This document shows, in pieces, positions 24,371-37,089 of a DNA stretch of 64,000 nt. Made by a program: the position numbers and the translations under genes. The stretch is from Uranotaenia lowii (lineage: Eukaryota > Arthropoda > Insecta > Diptera > Culicidae), in assembly GCF_029784155.1 (NCBI RefSeq), contig NC_073693.1, positions 157,423,519 to 157,487,518 on the forward strand, in the 5' to 3' direction. The notes beneath the pieces are model-generated. The model made no database searches, was not told the DNA's origin, and saw only the letters and a program-made list of their open reading frames with translations. Numbering within the stretch: the first letter of the stretch is position 1; each line of letters opens with the position of its first letter.

Positions 24371-27300
24371 AACAAAAATGACAAAAATGACAACAATGAC
24401 AAAAATGACAACAATGACAAAAATGAAAAAAATGACAAAAATGACAAAAATGACAAAAATGACAAAAATGACAAAAATGACAAAAATGACAAAAATGACA
24501 AAAATGACAAAAATGACAAAAATGACAAAAATGACAAAAATGACAAAAATGACAAAAATGACAAAAATGACAAAAATGACAAAAATGACAAAAATGACAA
24601 AAATGACAAAAATGACAAAAATGACAAAAATGACAAAAATGACAAAAATGACAAAAATGACAAAAATGACAAAAATGACAAAAATGACAAAAATGACAAA
24701 AATGACAAAAATGACAAAAATGACAAAAATGACAAAAATGACAAAAATGACAAAAATGACAAAAATGACAAAAATGACAAAAATGACAAAAATGACAAAA
24801 ATGACAAAAATGACAAAAATGACAAAAATGACAAAAATGACAAAAATGACAAAAATGACAAAAATGACAAAAATGACAAAAATGACAAAAATGACAAAAA
24901 TGACAAAAATGACAAAAATGACAAAAATGACAAAAATGACAAAAATGACAAAAATGACAAAAATGACAAAAATGACAAAAATGACAAAAATGACAAAAAT
25001 GACAAAAATGACAAAAATGACAAAAATGACAAAAATGACAAAAATGACAAAAATGACAAAAATGACAAAAATGACAAAAATGACAAAAATGACAAAAATG
25101 ACAAAAATGACAAAAATGACAAAAATGACAAAAATGACAAAAATGACAAAAATGACAAAAATGACAAAAATGACAAAAATGACAAAAATGACAAAAATGA
25201 CAAAAATGACAAAAATGACAAAAATGACAAAAATGACAAAAATGACAAAAATGACAAAAATGACAAAAATGACAAAAATGACGAAAATGACAAAAATGAC
25301 AGAAATGACAAAAATGACAAAAATGACAAAAATGACAAAAATGACAAAAATGACAAAAATGACAAAAATGACAAAAATGACAAAAATGACAAAAATGACA
25401 AAAATGACAAAAATGACAAAAATGACAAAAATGACAAAAATGACAAAAATGACAAAAAAGACAAAAATGACAAAAATGACAAAAATGACAAAAATGACAA
25501 AAATGACAAAAATGACAAAAATGACAAAAATGACAAAAATGACAAAAATGACAAAAATGACAAAAAATGACAAAAATGACAAAAATGACAAAAATGACAA
25601 AAATGACAAAAATGACAAAAATGACAAAAATGACAAAAATGACAAAAATGACAAAAATGACAAAAATGACAAAAATGACAAAAATGACAAAAATGACAAG
25701 AATGACAAAAATGACAAAAATGACAAAAATGACAAAAATGACAAAAATGACAAAAATGACAAAAATGACAAAAATGACAAAAATGACAAAAATGACAAAA
25801 ATGACAAAAATGACAAAAATGACAAAAATGACAAAAATGGCAAAAATGACAAAAATGACAAAAATGACAAAAATGACAAAAATGACAAAAATGACAAAAA
25901 TGACAAAAATGACAAAAATGACAAAAATGACAAAAATGACAAAAATGACAAAAATGACAAAAATGACAAAAATGACAAAAATGACAAAAATGACAAAAAT
26001 GACAAAAATGACAAAAATGACAAAAATGACAAAAATGACAAAAATGACAAAAATGACAAAAATGACAAAAATGACAAAAATGACAAAAATGACAAAAATG
26101 ACAAAAATGACAAAAATGACAAAAATGACAAAAATGACAAAAATGACAAAAATGACAAAAATGACAAAAATGACAAAAATGACAAAAATGACAAAAATGA
26201 CAAAAATGACAAAAATGACAAAAATGACAAAAATGACAAAAATGACAAAAATGACAAAAATGACAAAAATGATAAAAATGACAAAAATAACAAAAATGAC
26301 AAAAATGACAAAAATGACAAAAATGACAAAAATGACAAAAATGACAAAAATGACAAAAATGACAAAAATGACAAAAATGACAAAAATGACAAAAATGACA
26401 AAAATGACAAAAATGACAAAAATGACAAAAATGACAAAAATGACAAAAATGACAAAAATGACAAAAATGACAAAAATGACAAAAATGACAAAAATGACAA
26501 AAATGACAAAAATGACAAAAATGACAAAAATGACAAAAATGACAAAAATGACAAAAATGACAAAAATGACAAAAATGACAAAAATGACAAAAATGACAAA
26601 AATGACAAAAATGACAAAAATGACAAAAATGACAAAAATGACAAAAATGACAAAAATGACAAAAATGACAAAAATGACAAAAATGACAAAAATGACAAAA
26701 ATTACAAAAATGACAAAAATTACAAAAATTTCAAAAAATTACAAAAATTACAAAAATAACAAAAATGACAAAAATGACAAAAATGACAAAAATGACAAAA
26801 ATGACAAAAATGACAAAAATGACAAAAATGACAAAAATGACAAAAATGACAAAAATGACAAAAATGACAAAAATGACAAAAATGACAAAAATGACAAAAA
26901 TGACAAAAATGACAAAAATGACAAAAATGACAAAAATGACAAAAATGACAAAAATGTCAAAAATGTCAAAAATGTCAAAAATGACAAAAATGACAAAAAT
27001 GACAAAAATGACAAAAATGACAAAAATGACAAAAATGACAAAAATGACAAAAATGACAAAAATGACAAAAATGACAAAAATGACAAAAATGACAAAAATG
27101 ACAAAAATGACAAAAATGACAAAAATGACAAAAATGACAAAAATGACAAAAATGACAAAAATGACAAAAATGACAAAAATGACAAAAATGACAAAAATGA
27201 CAAAAATGACAAAAATGACAAAAATGACAAAAATGACAAAAATGACAAAAATGACAAAAATGACAAAAATGACAAAAATGACAAAAATGACAAAAATGTC

Positions 27301-30300
27301 AAAAATGACAAAAATGACAAAAATGACAAAAATGACAAAAATGACAAAAATGACAAAAATGACAAAAATGACAAAAATGACAAAAATGACAAAAATGACA
27401 AAAATGACAAAAATGACAAAAATGACAAAAATGACAAAAATGACAAAAATGACAAAAATGACAAAAATGACAAAAATGACAAAAATGACAAAAATGACAA
27501 AAATGACAAAAATGACAAAAATGACAAAAATGACAAAAATGACAAAAATGACAAAAATGACAAAAATGACAAAAATGACAAAAATGACAAAAATGACAAA
27601 AATGACAAAAATGACAAAAATGACAAAAATGACAAAAATGACAAAAATTACAAAAATGACAAAAATGACAAAAATTACAAAAATGACAAAAATGACAAAA
27701 ATGACAAAAATGACAAAAATGACAAAAATGACAAAAATGACAAAAATGACAAAAATGACAAAAATGACAAAAATGACAAAAATGACAAAAATGACAAAAA
27801 TGACAAAAATGACAAAAATGACAAAAATGACAAAAATGACAAAAATGACAAAAATGACAAAAATGACAAAAATGACAAAAATGACAAAAATGACAAAAAT
27901 GACAAAAATGACAAAAACGACAAAAATGACAAAAATGACAAAAATGACAAAAATGACAAAAATGACAAAAATGACAAAAATGACAAAAATGACAAAAATG
28001 ACAAAAATGACAAAAATGACAAAAATGACAAAAATGACAAAAATGACAAAAATGACAAAAATGACAAAAATGACAAAAATGACAAAAATGACAAAAATGA
28101 CAAAAATGACAAAAATGACAAAAATGACAAAAATGACAAAAATGACAAAAATGACAAAAATGACAAAAATGACAAAAATGACAAGAATGACAAAAATGAC
28201 AAAAATGACAAAAATGACAAAAATGACAAAAATGACAAAAATGACAAAAATGACAAAAATGACAAAAATGACAAAAATGACAAAAATGACAAAAATGACA
28301 AAAATGGCAAAAATGACAAAAATGACAAAAATGACAAAAATGACAAAAATGACAAAAATGACAAAAATGACAAAAATGACAAAAATGACAAAAATGACAA
28401 AAATGACAAAAATGACAAAAATGACAAAAATGACAAAAATGACAAAAATGACAAAAATGACAAAAATGACAAAAATGACAAAAATGACAAAAATGACAAA
28501 AATGACAAAAATGACAAAAATGACAAAAATGACAAAAATGACAAAAATGACAAAATTGACAAAAATGACAAAAATGACAAAAATGACAAAAATGACAAAA
28601 ATGACAAAAATGACAAAATTGACAAAAATGACAAAAATGACAAAAATGACAAAAATGACAAAAATGACAAAAATGACAAAAATGACAAAAATGACAAAAA
28701 TGACAAAAATGACGAAAAAAGACAAAAATGACAAAAATGACAAAAATGACAAAAATGACAAAAATGACAAAAATGACAGAAATGACAAAAATGACAAAAA
28801 TGACAAAAATGACAAAAATGACAAAAATCACAAAAATGACAAAAATGACAAAAATGACAAAAATGACAAAAATGACAAAAATGACAAAAATGACAAAAAT
28901 GACAAAAATGACGAAAAAAATGACAAAAATGACAGAAATGACAAAAATGTCAAAAATGACAAAAATGACAAAAATGACAAAAATGACAAAAATGACAAAA
29001 ATGGCAAAAATGGCAAAAATGACAAAAATGACAAAAATGACAAAAATGCCAAAAATGACAAAAATGACAAAAATGACAAAAATAAAAAAAATGACAAAAA
29101 TGACAAAAATGACAAAAATGACAAAAATGACAAAAATGACAAAAATGACAAAAATGACAAAAATGACAAAAATGACAAAAATGACAAAAATGACAAAAAT
29201 GACAAAAATGACAAAAATGACAAAAATGACAAAAATGACAAAAATGACAAAAATGACAAAAATGACAAAAATGACAAAAATGACAAAAATGACAAAAATG
29301 ACAAAAATGACAAAAATGACAAAAATGACAAAAATGACAAAAATGACAAAAATGACAAAAATGACAAAAATGACAAAAATGACAAAAATGACAAAAATGA
29401 CAAAAATGACAAAAATGACAAAAATGACAAAAATGACAAAAATGACAAAAATGACAAAAATGACAAAAATGACAAAAATGACAAAAATGACAAAAATGAC
29501 AAAAATGACAAAAATGACAAAAATGACAAAAATGACAAAAATGACAAAAATGACAAAAATGACAAAAATGACAAAAATGACAAAAATGACAAAAATGACA
29601 AAAATGACAAAAATGACAAAAATGACAAAAATGACAAAAATGACAAAAATGAAAATAATGACAAAAATGACAAAAATGACAAAAATGACAAAAATGACAA
29701 AAATGACAAAAATGACAAAAATGACAAAAATGACAAAAATGACAAAAATGACAAAAATGACAAAAATGACAAAAATGACAAAAATGACAAAAATGACAAA
29801 AATGATAAAAATGACAAAAATGACAAAAATGACAAAAATGACAAAAATGACAAAAATGACAAAAATGACAAAAATGACAAAAATGACAAAAATGACAAAA
29901 ATGACAAAAATGACAAAAATGACAAAAATGACAAAAATGACAAAAATGACAAAAATGACAAAAATGACAAAAATGACAAAAATGACAAAAATGACAAAAA
30001 TGACAAAAATGACAAAAATGACAAAAATGACAAAAATGACAAAAATGACAAAAATGACAAAAATGACAAAAATGACAAAAATGACAAAAATGACAAAAAT
30101 GACAAAAATGACAAAAATGACAAAAATGACAAAAATGACAAAAATGACAAAAATGACAAAAATGACAAAAATGACAAAAATGACAAAAATGACAAAAATG
30201 ACAAAAATGACAAAAATGACAAAAATGACAAAAATGACAAAAATGACAAAAATGACAAAAATGACAAAAATGACAAAAATGACAAAAATGACAAAAATGA

Positions 30301-31344
30301 CAAAAATGACAAAAATGACAAAAATGACAAAAATGACAAAAATGACAAAAATGACAAAAATGACAAAAATGACAAAAATGACAAAAATGACAAAAATGAC
30401 AAAAATGACAAAAATGACAAAAATGACAAAAATGACAAAAATGACAAAAATGACGAAAATGACAGAAATGACAAAAATGACAAAAATGACAAAAATGACA
30501 AAAATGACAAAAATGACAAAAATGACAAAAATGACAAAAATGACAAAAATGACAAAAATGACAAAAATGACAAAAATGACAAAAATGACAAAAATGACAA
30601 AAATGACAAAAATGACAAAAATGACAAAAATGACAAAAAAGACAAAAATGACAAAAATGACAAAAATGACAAAAATGACAAAAATGACAAAAATGACAAA
30701 AATGACAAAAATGACAAAAATGACAAAAATGACAAAAAATGACAAAAATGACAAAAATGACAAAAATGACAAAAATGACAAAAATGACAAAAATGACAAA
30801 AATGACAAAAATGACAAAAATGACAAAAATGACAAAAATGACAAAAATGACAAAAATGACAAGAATGACAAAAATGACAAAAATGACAAAAATGACAAAA
30901 ATGACAAAAATGACAAAAATGACAAAAATGACAAAAATGACAAAAATGACAAAAATGACAAAAATGACAAAAATGACAAAAATGGCAAAAATGACAAAAA
31001 TGACAAAAATGACAAAAATGACAAAAATGACAAAAATGACAAAAATGACAAAAATGACAAAAATGACAAAAATGACAAAAATGACAAAAATGACAAAAAT
31101 GACAAAAATGACAAAAATGACAAAAATGACAAAAATGACAAAAATGACAAAAATGACAAAAATGACAAAAATGACAAAAATGACAAAAATGACAAAAATG
31201 ACAAAAATGACAAAAATGACAAAAATGACAAAAATGACAAAAATGACAAAAATGACAAAAATGACAAAAATGACAAAAATGACAAAAATGACAAAAATGA
31301 CAAAAATGACAAAAATGACAAAAATGACAAAAATGACAAAAATG
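24371..31344. repeat. 9-bp satellite array 3 (left part), GAC type, about 770 units
   Basis: Continuous GACAAAAAT units from a ragged left edge (AACAAAAATGACAACAATGAC) to the gypsy insertion. Diagnostic variants are scattered through it: GACGAAAAT 25280, GACAGAAAT 25298, GACAAAAAAG 25451, a +1 register shift at 25559, GACAAGAAT 25695, GGCAAAAAT 25839, GATAAAAAT 26271, a TAC/TTTC module 26700-26760, three GTC units 26956-26982, one GTC at 27298, GACAAAAAC 27910, register shifts at about 28714 and 28911, and a second series from 30452. Five of six frames are open, giving spurious proteins of repeating MTK, DKN, FLS or VIF. Confidence 0.98.
31341..31344. repeat. Target site duplication AATG, left
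   Basis: AATG precedes the left LTR and recurs after the right LTR at 37914-37917. Removing the element and one AATG restores the 9-bp register exactly. That supports a simple insertion into the satellite with the 4-bp duplication usual for Ty3/gypsy elements. Confidence 0.85.
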
Positions 31345-32168
31345 TGTTACGTAGTGGATATTTTTACCCTTTTTAACTCAATAGTCGCGAGTATTACTAC
31401 CAGCACTTTTGCGCCATCTGCGATTGCAGATGTGCTAGCAGCCAAGATACTTTGCCCGGACTCTTACCCCAGGGGGGGACAATTTGTTTTCGCGCTCTAA
31501 TGAGGGAAGAAGCAAACTGGCAATATCGTTGGGAATATAGGTCGGCTCTTTGAAAATCAATGCAAGCGCATTTCAATCCCAAAGATCTCAAGAGAATCAA
31601 TAAAGTACAACGACTTACCAACGAATTGCCATCTACGTCTTCCGGGTGTCCAAACATAGGCCGTCGGATTGCCTCTTCAGTCGGACTGGGGGCTAGTTTT
31701 GAGCCACCACACTTCCGTCGACTTCCGATACTTTTACGAAGGCTAACGATCTTCGACTCGCAATGTACTACGGCGACAATTCGAACCACGGCGATTTTCT
31801 ACTTCGGTTACAACTCCAACTAACTACGACTCTTTAACAACATCCGTCTCAAAACAAGGTTCCAGGAATAGAGACCTGGCTCATGTCTTGCCAGCTTTCA
31901 GGAAAACTTTTCCCACCGCCCTTCTTCTGAGGTTTTCCTCAAACCCAATGCCCAGACAATGCAAAAAAGACGCGCGAGTAGTTTAAGCATTTTTTTGGTG
32001 GTCGTAGTCGACCATCCCTTAGTTAGCCATTGCGCTTTAAGGACGCCCTCTTGATCTTAGGTCAAGAAGCGTCGCTTACACTGAGTAAATCTAGATCTTC
32101 AAAGAGTTTCACTAAAATTACTAACGATATTGCCAATAAGCTTCGGGGGCATTTGTTGCCACGCAACA
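31345..32168 (-). repeat. 3' LTR of the gypsy element
   Basis: 824 bp, TGTTACG...CAACA on plus (TGTTG...CGTAACA on minus). It matches 37090-37913 at all positions checked except 31896. Open frames within it occur identically in both LTRs and are not regarded as genes. Confidence 0.95.
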
Positions 32169-32184
32169 CTACCCCTCCCTTTAA
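32169..32184 (-). promoter_or_regulatory. Polypurine tract of the gypsy element
   Basis: On minus the sequence just before the 3' LTR reads TTTAAAGGGAGGGGTAG followed by TGTTGCG. A purine run at this position primes plus-strand DNA synthesis in LTR elements. Confidence 0.85.
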
Positions 32185-33824
32185 AAAGAAAGACATCGGT
32201 GGTTTTTTTTTGTCTTATTTTTTTTTTGTTTTTTTTTTTGTTTTTTTTTTTGCTTTTTTTCCGATCCCTCCTGAGTGGTCCTGACGGAAATATTGCTAAG
32301 AGTAACAAAACAATGTTCTTTACTTGAATTTAAACTACTAGCCGCCAAACAACAAAGAAAATCCATTTTTCAATAGAGAGACGCTAAGCGCTTGTTCGAA
32401 CATTCAAAATCTTCAGTTTTATACTGGCGTTCCCGAGGTTAACTGAAATACCTAACCTAAGGAAAGCTTGTATGACCGTGGTTCCCTTGTTCTAGGATCG
32501 AAGACAAACCCCTAGGCGATGATTGGTTCTTGCAAGCATAGGAATACTGTCCCCCAAAGGTCAGCTTATTCCCAGAAGGGGTTACACGCACACGAGACCC
32601 AAATGATTCTGAATGATCAAATAGCTATTTAGTGTTTCCGAGTTTCCTGAGCATCAATTTTCTACCAATTCGCTTAACCAACCGCAAGTATATGTTTCAC
32701 TCTGAAGCTTCTGGGCTCAATCAAAAATTTCACCCAGGAACTAAAGTGTGGCCGTGGCTCCCTTGCTCCAGAATTTAAGACCGAAGTCGAGGCGGTGATT
32801 GAGTCTTGCAAGCATAGGAATACTTCCGCCAACATCCTCAGCTTGATTCCGAAGGGGGTGACACACACACGGACTCAAATAATTGCGTTTGAACAAGAAA
32901 AAAAACAGAAATAATACAAAAGAAAGCGGACAAGTTTGGACATTAAAACTGCTAAGGAATGTTATTTTTTCTAACAAACTTCGTGCTGAATGATCCAGTT
33001 TTTTTGAAATCTACATATTTAAAAAAGGTGTATATTAAAATAAGCTACAGACAAATTAAATATTGTACTAAAATAAAAAAACTAATCATTACTCTCTTAA
33101 AAAAAAATGTTTGTAAGCTGGTACCAATTTTCCTTCATTCGGGGTCATATACGTTCATCGTGGTAAACCACTCCGTCTCTATTTCAACCATCGGAAGCCC
33201 GAGGTGTTACTGACCTTCAACGTCTTCGACTCAGGTCTCCAGCAAATAAATTCCAATTGGTTAGCATCAAACGTATAAACAATTCATAACTCAATTTCAA
33301 ATTCATAGAAAAAAAAACTATAATCAAATCAACAATTTCATTACAAAAAAAAGGAGAGAGAAAATATGTTCAATTACTATTTCAATGCTCTTTAATTATT
33401 ATTGCAGGTAAACTTATATCATAAATTAAATATTATAAAACTATTTTTTTTCCTTATCTAGCCATTAAAAAACCATCACCAAGCTTAGCCTAAGATCTTA
33501 AAGTAGATTTTATACTTACAACTATTTATCTAAAATTATAAAAAAACTATTATCTAACGCAACCTGAAACTGTCTAGCTAGAACGACACTTAAACAAGCG
33601 CCGACTCAGCTTCGCGCACCAATTTTACTTTGACGACTTGTGCGCTCACCTTAACAAAAACAGCATGAAAGTAACAATTTGTGGGGTAGGCAGGAATTCA
33701 TGGATTATCCTCTGAAATATGCTACTGAGTACTTAAGAAAAAAAAAATAAAAAAAATGAAAAGAATGTTTGAAAATAACAAATATAAATCAACTCACGGA
33801 ACACTCGAACAAATTTCTTCGAAA
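32185..33824 (-). other. Non-coding 3' region of the gypsy element, with internal duplication
   Basis: No env-like frame is visible. A T-rich tract (32201-32262) lies next to the PPT. Two diverged direct copies of a segment of about 140 bp lie at 32470-32612 and 32747-32886, sharing GACCGTGGTTCCCTTG-like text, CTTGCAAGCATAGGAATAC and GAAGGGG(G)T..ACAC. The role is unknown; it could be an export or packaging region, or a captured repeat. Confidence 0.7.
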
Positions 33825-36062
33825 CTAGTTTTTCTTCATAGCTTCCGTGCTATACGCACCTGTTTTCCCCGTGTCTATATCTTCCAACAAATATGTATTG
33901 GATCCCATTTTTCTAACAACTTTGCACTTAATATAAAGCGGACCCAACTTTGCACAATAATTCTTCGATGCATCTGATAATGCAAAGTTCTTACGCCACA
34001 CGATTTCACCAACACTATAATTTATCACACGCGTCCGTAAATCATATCGGGATTTTGAAGTTTCGTACGCTTTACGGATATTTTCTTTCACTACTTCTCG
34101 CATCTTAGAAAGCTTTTCAAGGGCTCTTTCACGGTCTTTTTCATCAGACGACGAACGGGTACAATCTTCGGATCTCATTTCCCTGCCATAGTTGAGATAA
34201 AAGGGGGTGAATTTCGTACTTTCATGGACTGATGTATTTATCGCACACACAATCTCCGGTATAAGCAAATCCCACTCCCTTTGATCTGTACCCAAGTAAC
34301 ACCTAATTGTAGTCCCTATAATACGATTGGTCCTTTCGGTAGGATTCGCTTTAGGGTGGTAGAACGAATTTTTCCAGTGTTTAATGTTAAGGTCGGACAA
34401 AAGTTTGGTAAAGTTTTGCGAAATGAACTGCTTTCCATTGTCCGTTACGACAATTTCTGGGATTCCAAAACGACACTTGATTTCCTCGCGAAAAAATTGT
34501 ACCAGGACCTTTGCGTTTGCAGCTCTATATGGTTTCGCAACGACCAACTTAGAAAACCAATCCGTAGCAACTAGAAGAACACAATTACCATCTTTCGATC
34601 TAGGGAAGTGCGTGACGAAGTCCAACGAGATCACTTGAAAAGGATAGTCAGCAGGTTTCTGAGCTCCCATGGGGGCCACTTCACAACGATTAGTAGACTT
34701 CGACCGCTTACACACCTCACACTTAGAAATATATTTTCGAACGTCGTTATACATTCCTGGCCAAAAGAAAAACTGTCCAATTCTTTTCGATGTCTTACTA
34801 ATGCCAAAATGACAACCACTTGGACTATCGTGATATTTACCAAGAATTTTTAAACGACAGGATTCCGGAACGACGTTTTTCCACTCCAACGAATCATCCG
34901 GTGTTTTTATTCTATTTCGAAACTGCAACCTACAATCATGAACTCTAAACTTGGGATGATCTTTCGGACAACTTTCAACGTTTTGTTTCATTTTAATGTA
35001 CCAACTATCTGACGGCAGGAATTCTAAGGAAGAAATTGTCGTTTCCGGTATTCTCGACAGTGCATCAGGTACAACATTTGACGATCCTTTTTTATACACG
35101 ACTTCAAAATCAAACGAGCCTAACTTGAGTGCCCAACGCGCTAAACGACCATAAGGATCTTTTACTTTGTTCAGACATGTTAATGCTTGATGATCCGTAA
35201 CAACCACAAAATGCGAACCTTCTATGTAGTGACGAAACTGTTCTATTGCCTTAACAACAGCCAAACATTCCTTTTCTGAAACATGATACTTTTTCTGCGA
35301 TCCCGTTAACTTTTGTGACATAAAAGCAATCACCTTTTCTTCCATACCCTCGCCCTGGCACAGAACCGCTCCAATCGCGCCTCCACTGGCATCACACTCG
35401 ATCCGAAAGGGTTTGGAATAATCAGGAACCGATAGAATTGCAGCGGAAACAAGTGCAGACTTTAAAACCGAAAAGGATTCTAATGCAGCATCCGTCATTT
35501 TAAAACCATCTCCTTTTTTCGTTACGTCAGTTAAAGCTGCAGCAATTTTGGAATAATTTGGAACAAATCGCCGGTAGTAACCAGCCATTCCCAAAAACCT
35601 TCTCACTTCCGTACATGATTTGGGAACCGGATAGTTTACGATAGCCGAGACTTTTTGAGGATCAGTGTGGATGCCCTCTTTATCCAGGATGTACCCCAAG
35701 TAACGAACCGACGGAACACAGAAAAAAGATTTCTCCTTATTTATTGTTATTCCGGCCTTGGAAAGCCTTTCTGCCACTATTTTTATCATCTCAACGTGCT
35801 CTTCGAATGACGATGTCGCTATCAGAACATCGTCCAAAAAGTTCCAAACCTTCGGTTGTAGATCGACACCTAATATTTTCTGAATTAACCGACTTAAGGT
35901 AGCAGGAGCATTAGTCAACCCAAACGGCATAACCTTAAAATGATATAAACCACGTCCCGGGATGGTAAAAGCAGTTTTACACTTATCCGAATCTTTTAAT
36001 GGAACCTGCCAAAAACTGTCGCTCAAATCTATAGTAGAAAGAAACGCTGTACAAAAATCAAT
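33825..36062 (-). CDS. pol: Gypsy Pol fragment: RT palm/thumb, RNase H, integrase
   Basis: An open frame of about 745 codons on minus, lacking its natural start; the upstream stop is at 36063-36065. It opens inside reverse transcriptase at FLSTIDLSDSFWQVPL, which holds the first catalytic Asp. It then has LTNAPATLSR and the FLDD box (YxDD class with Phe). RNase H follows (DASGGAIGAVL, VSEKECLAVVKAI, TDHQALT). The integrase has an H-H-C-C zinc finger (CEVCKRSK end) and a D,D-35-E-type core: LDFVTHFPRS, VVTDNGKQF, then Glu in NPTERTNR. The C-terminus has a GPY/F-like GPLYIKCKVVRKM stretch. These domains copy RNA to DNA and insert it in the genome. Gag, protease and about the first 90 RT residues are absent, so it probably cannot move alone. 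No internal stops or frameshifts are seen. Confidence 0.92.
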   Translation of the reverse strand: MDFCTAFLSTIDLSDSFWQVPLKDSDKCKTAFTIPGRGLYHFKVMPFGLTNAPATLSRLIQKILGVDLQPKVWNFLDDVLIATSSFEEHVEMIKIVAERLSKAGITINKEKSFFCVPSVRYLGYILDKEGIHTDPQKVSAIVNYPVPKSCTEVRRFLGMAGYYRRFVPNYSKIAAALTDVTKKGDGFKMTDAALESFSVLKSALVSAAILSVPDYSKPFRIECDASGGAIGAVLCQGEGMEEKVIAFMSQKLTGSQKKYHVSEKECLAVVKAIEQFRHYIEGSHFVVVTDHQALTCLNKVKDPYGRLARWALKLGSFDFEVVYKKGSSNVVPDALSRIPETTISSLEFLPSDSWYIKMKQNVESCPKDHPKFRVHDCRLQFRNRIKTPDDSLEWKNVVPESCRLKILGKYHDSPSGCHFGISKTSKRIGQFFFWPGMYNDVRKYISKCEVCKRSKSTNRCEVAPMGAQKPADYPFQVISLDFVTHFPRSKDGNCVLLVATDWFSKLVVAKPYRAANAKVLVQFFREEIKCRFGIPEIVVTDNGKQFISQNFTKLLSDLNIKHWKNSFYHPKANPTERTNRIIGTTIRCYLGTDQREWDLLIPEIVCAINTSVHESTKFTPFYLNYGREMRSEDCTRSSSDEKDRERALEKLSKMREVVKENIRKAYETSKSRYDLRTRVINYSVGEIVWRKNFALSDASKNYCAKLGPLYIKCKVVRKMGSNTYLLEDIDTGKTGAYSTEAMKKN

Positions 36063-36157
36063 CTAGAGGAATAAAAATACGCAAAGAAGGAAAAAAAAAT
36101 CCACTCAACTGCTGAGCAGTGCGAGAATACTAAAAGAAAACCGAAAAAAAATCTTAC
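36047..36157 (-). other. Possible intron or leader splice before the Pol fragment
   Basis: On minus a donor-like GCAGAAG/GTAAGAT lies at 36158/36157 and an acceptor-like TTTTTGTACAG ends at 36047, right before the RT fragment (exon start 36046). Splicing would remove the stop at 36063-36065. However, the upstream frame soon meets another TAG. Chance splice motifs are equally possible. Confidence 0.3.
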
Positions 36158-37070
36158 CTTCTGCTCCAGCACTGACCAGCTACCACTTTATTGCTGCTTC
36201 AAAGCAGTGCACCAAAATTAGGCCTTTTGCCTGCAATCAAGATATAATTTAAAAAATGCTCTTTATATGTAGCCAAATTTTTACGTTTGTGAGAAAGAAA
36301 AATTGATCACCAAAAACACTTTCAACAAGAATTTACAGCTTCATCTTTCACATAACTTTTTATTCCAATATTTTTCTTCTTCACAATAAAACTCCGACCC
36401 ACAACCACACCCCTTCAAAAAGGCCCAGCCTTCTACCAAACACCAATTTTCTTTATTGGTTTTAACTATTTCGTGAGAAAAACTCACGAAAATTCACTAC
36501 TTTCTTCGAGGGAAACAAAACTTAAAATAAATCACTAGAAAAGCTGACTTTTCATAAACAAGAGATCGTTAGTGGTTCAACTACCCTATACGATCTTCTT
36601 TCCACCGCATGCTACAACTCACCATGAAACTTGTTCGCGATTAGATTTTTGTCTCAGATAAGGCGATTAAAACCGAAACTTTTCTCGAAACCGTTTCTCT
36701 TTTTTCGAAACCGTTAGCACTACGATTGAAATTTAGACTTAAACTATTCTTAAACAACTTAACTTTAAACTTTTGCTTAAACTAAATTTACGCCACGTGC
36801 GATTAAAATGATTCCGCGGCGGTTCTTATGAAACTGCTGGGATGTGCACGAAATTATTTGTGTCAAGTCTCGTGCTATAAAAAAAAAGACGAAAATATTT
36901 TCTCTCCGAAAAATTATTACTCAATATATTATGGTTAAACCAGTTCAACATGCAGTAAAATCAAAAAGAAGAATTAATCTACTCTGATTTATGAGATCAA
37001 TTTAAATTCGAATGTTAAAGATTTCAACAAAACTGGATCAAAATTGTAACAAAACTAGATCAAAATTAAG
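36158..37070 (-). other. Gypsy 5' leader/remnant, no coding recognised
   Basis: Lies between the primer binding site and the Pol fragment, where gag and protease should be. No zinc knuckle, protease motif or long frame is seen. The simplest view is an internal deletion that kept only leader sequence. Confidence 0.6.
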
Positions 37071-37088
37071 CCGATTTGTTGGGCGCCA
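37071..37088 (-). promoter_or_regulatory. Primer binding site, tRNA-Lys type
   Basis: On minus the sequence one base inside the 5' LTR is TGGCGCCCAACAAATCGG. The first 11 bases (TGGCGCCCAAC) match the well-known primer site complementary to the 3' end of tRNA-Lys1,2. This orients the element on the minus strand. Confidence 0.85.
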
Positions 37089-37089
37089 T

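Noticed and set aside
24378..31376. Very long open frames on both strands across the 9-bp arrays, also at 1418-3196, 4326-5246 and 40226-44622
   Set aside because: They consist of a single tripeptide repeated by the 9-bp unit, overlap in five frames and lack any start or splice context. They are a consequence of the repeat, not genes.
31397..31823. Open frames of 130 and 87 codons, repeated identically at 37142-37568
   Set aside because: They lie entirely within the two LTRs of the gypsy element and overlap on opposite strands. LTRs of this type normally encode no protein.
32185..33824. Envelope gene in the gypsy element
   Set aside because: No frame longer than about 85 codons and no signal peptide, cleavage site or transmembrane pattern. 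The region appears non-coding.
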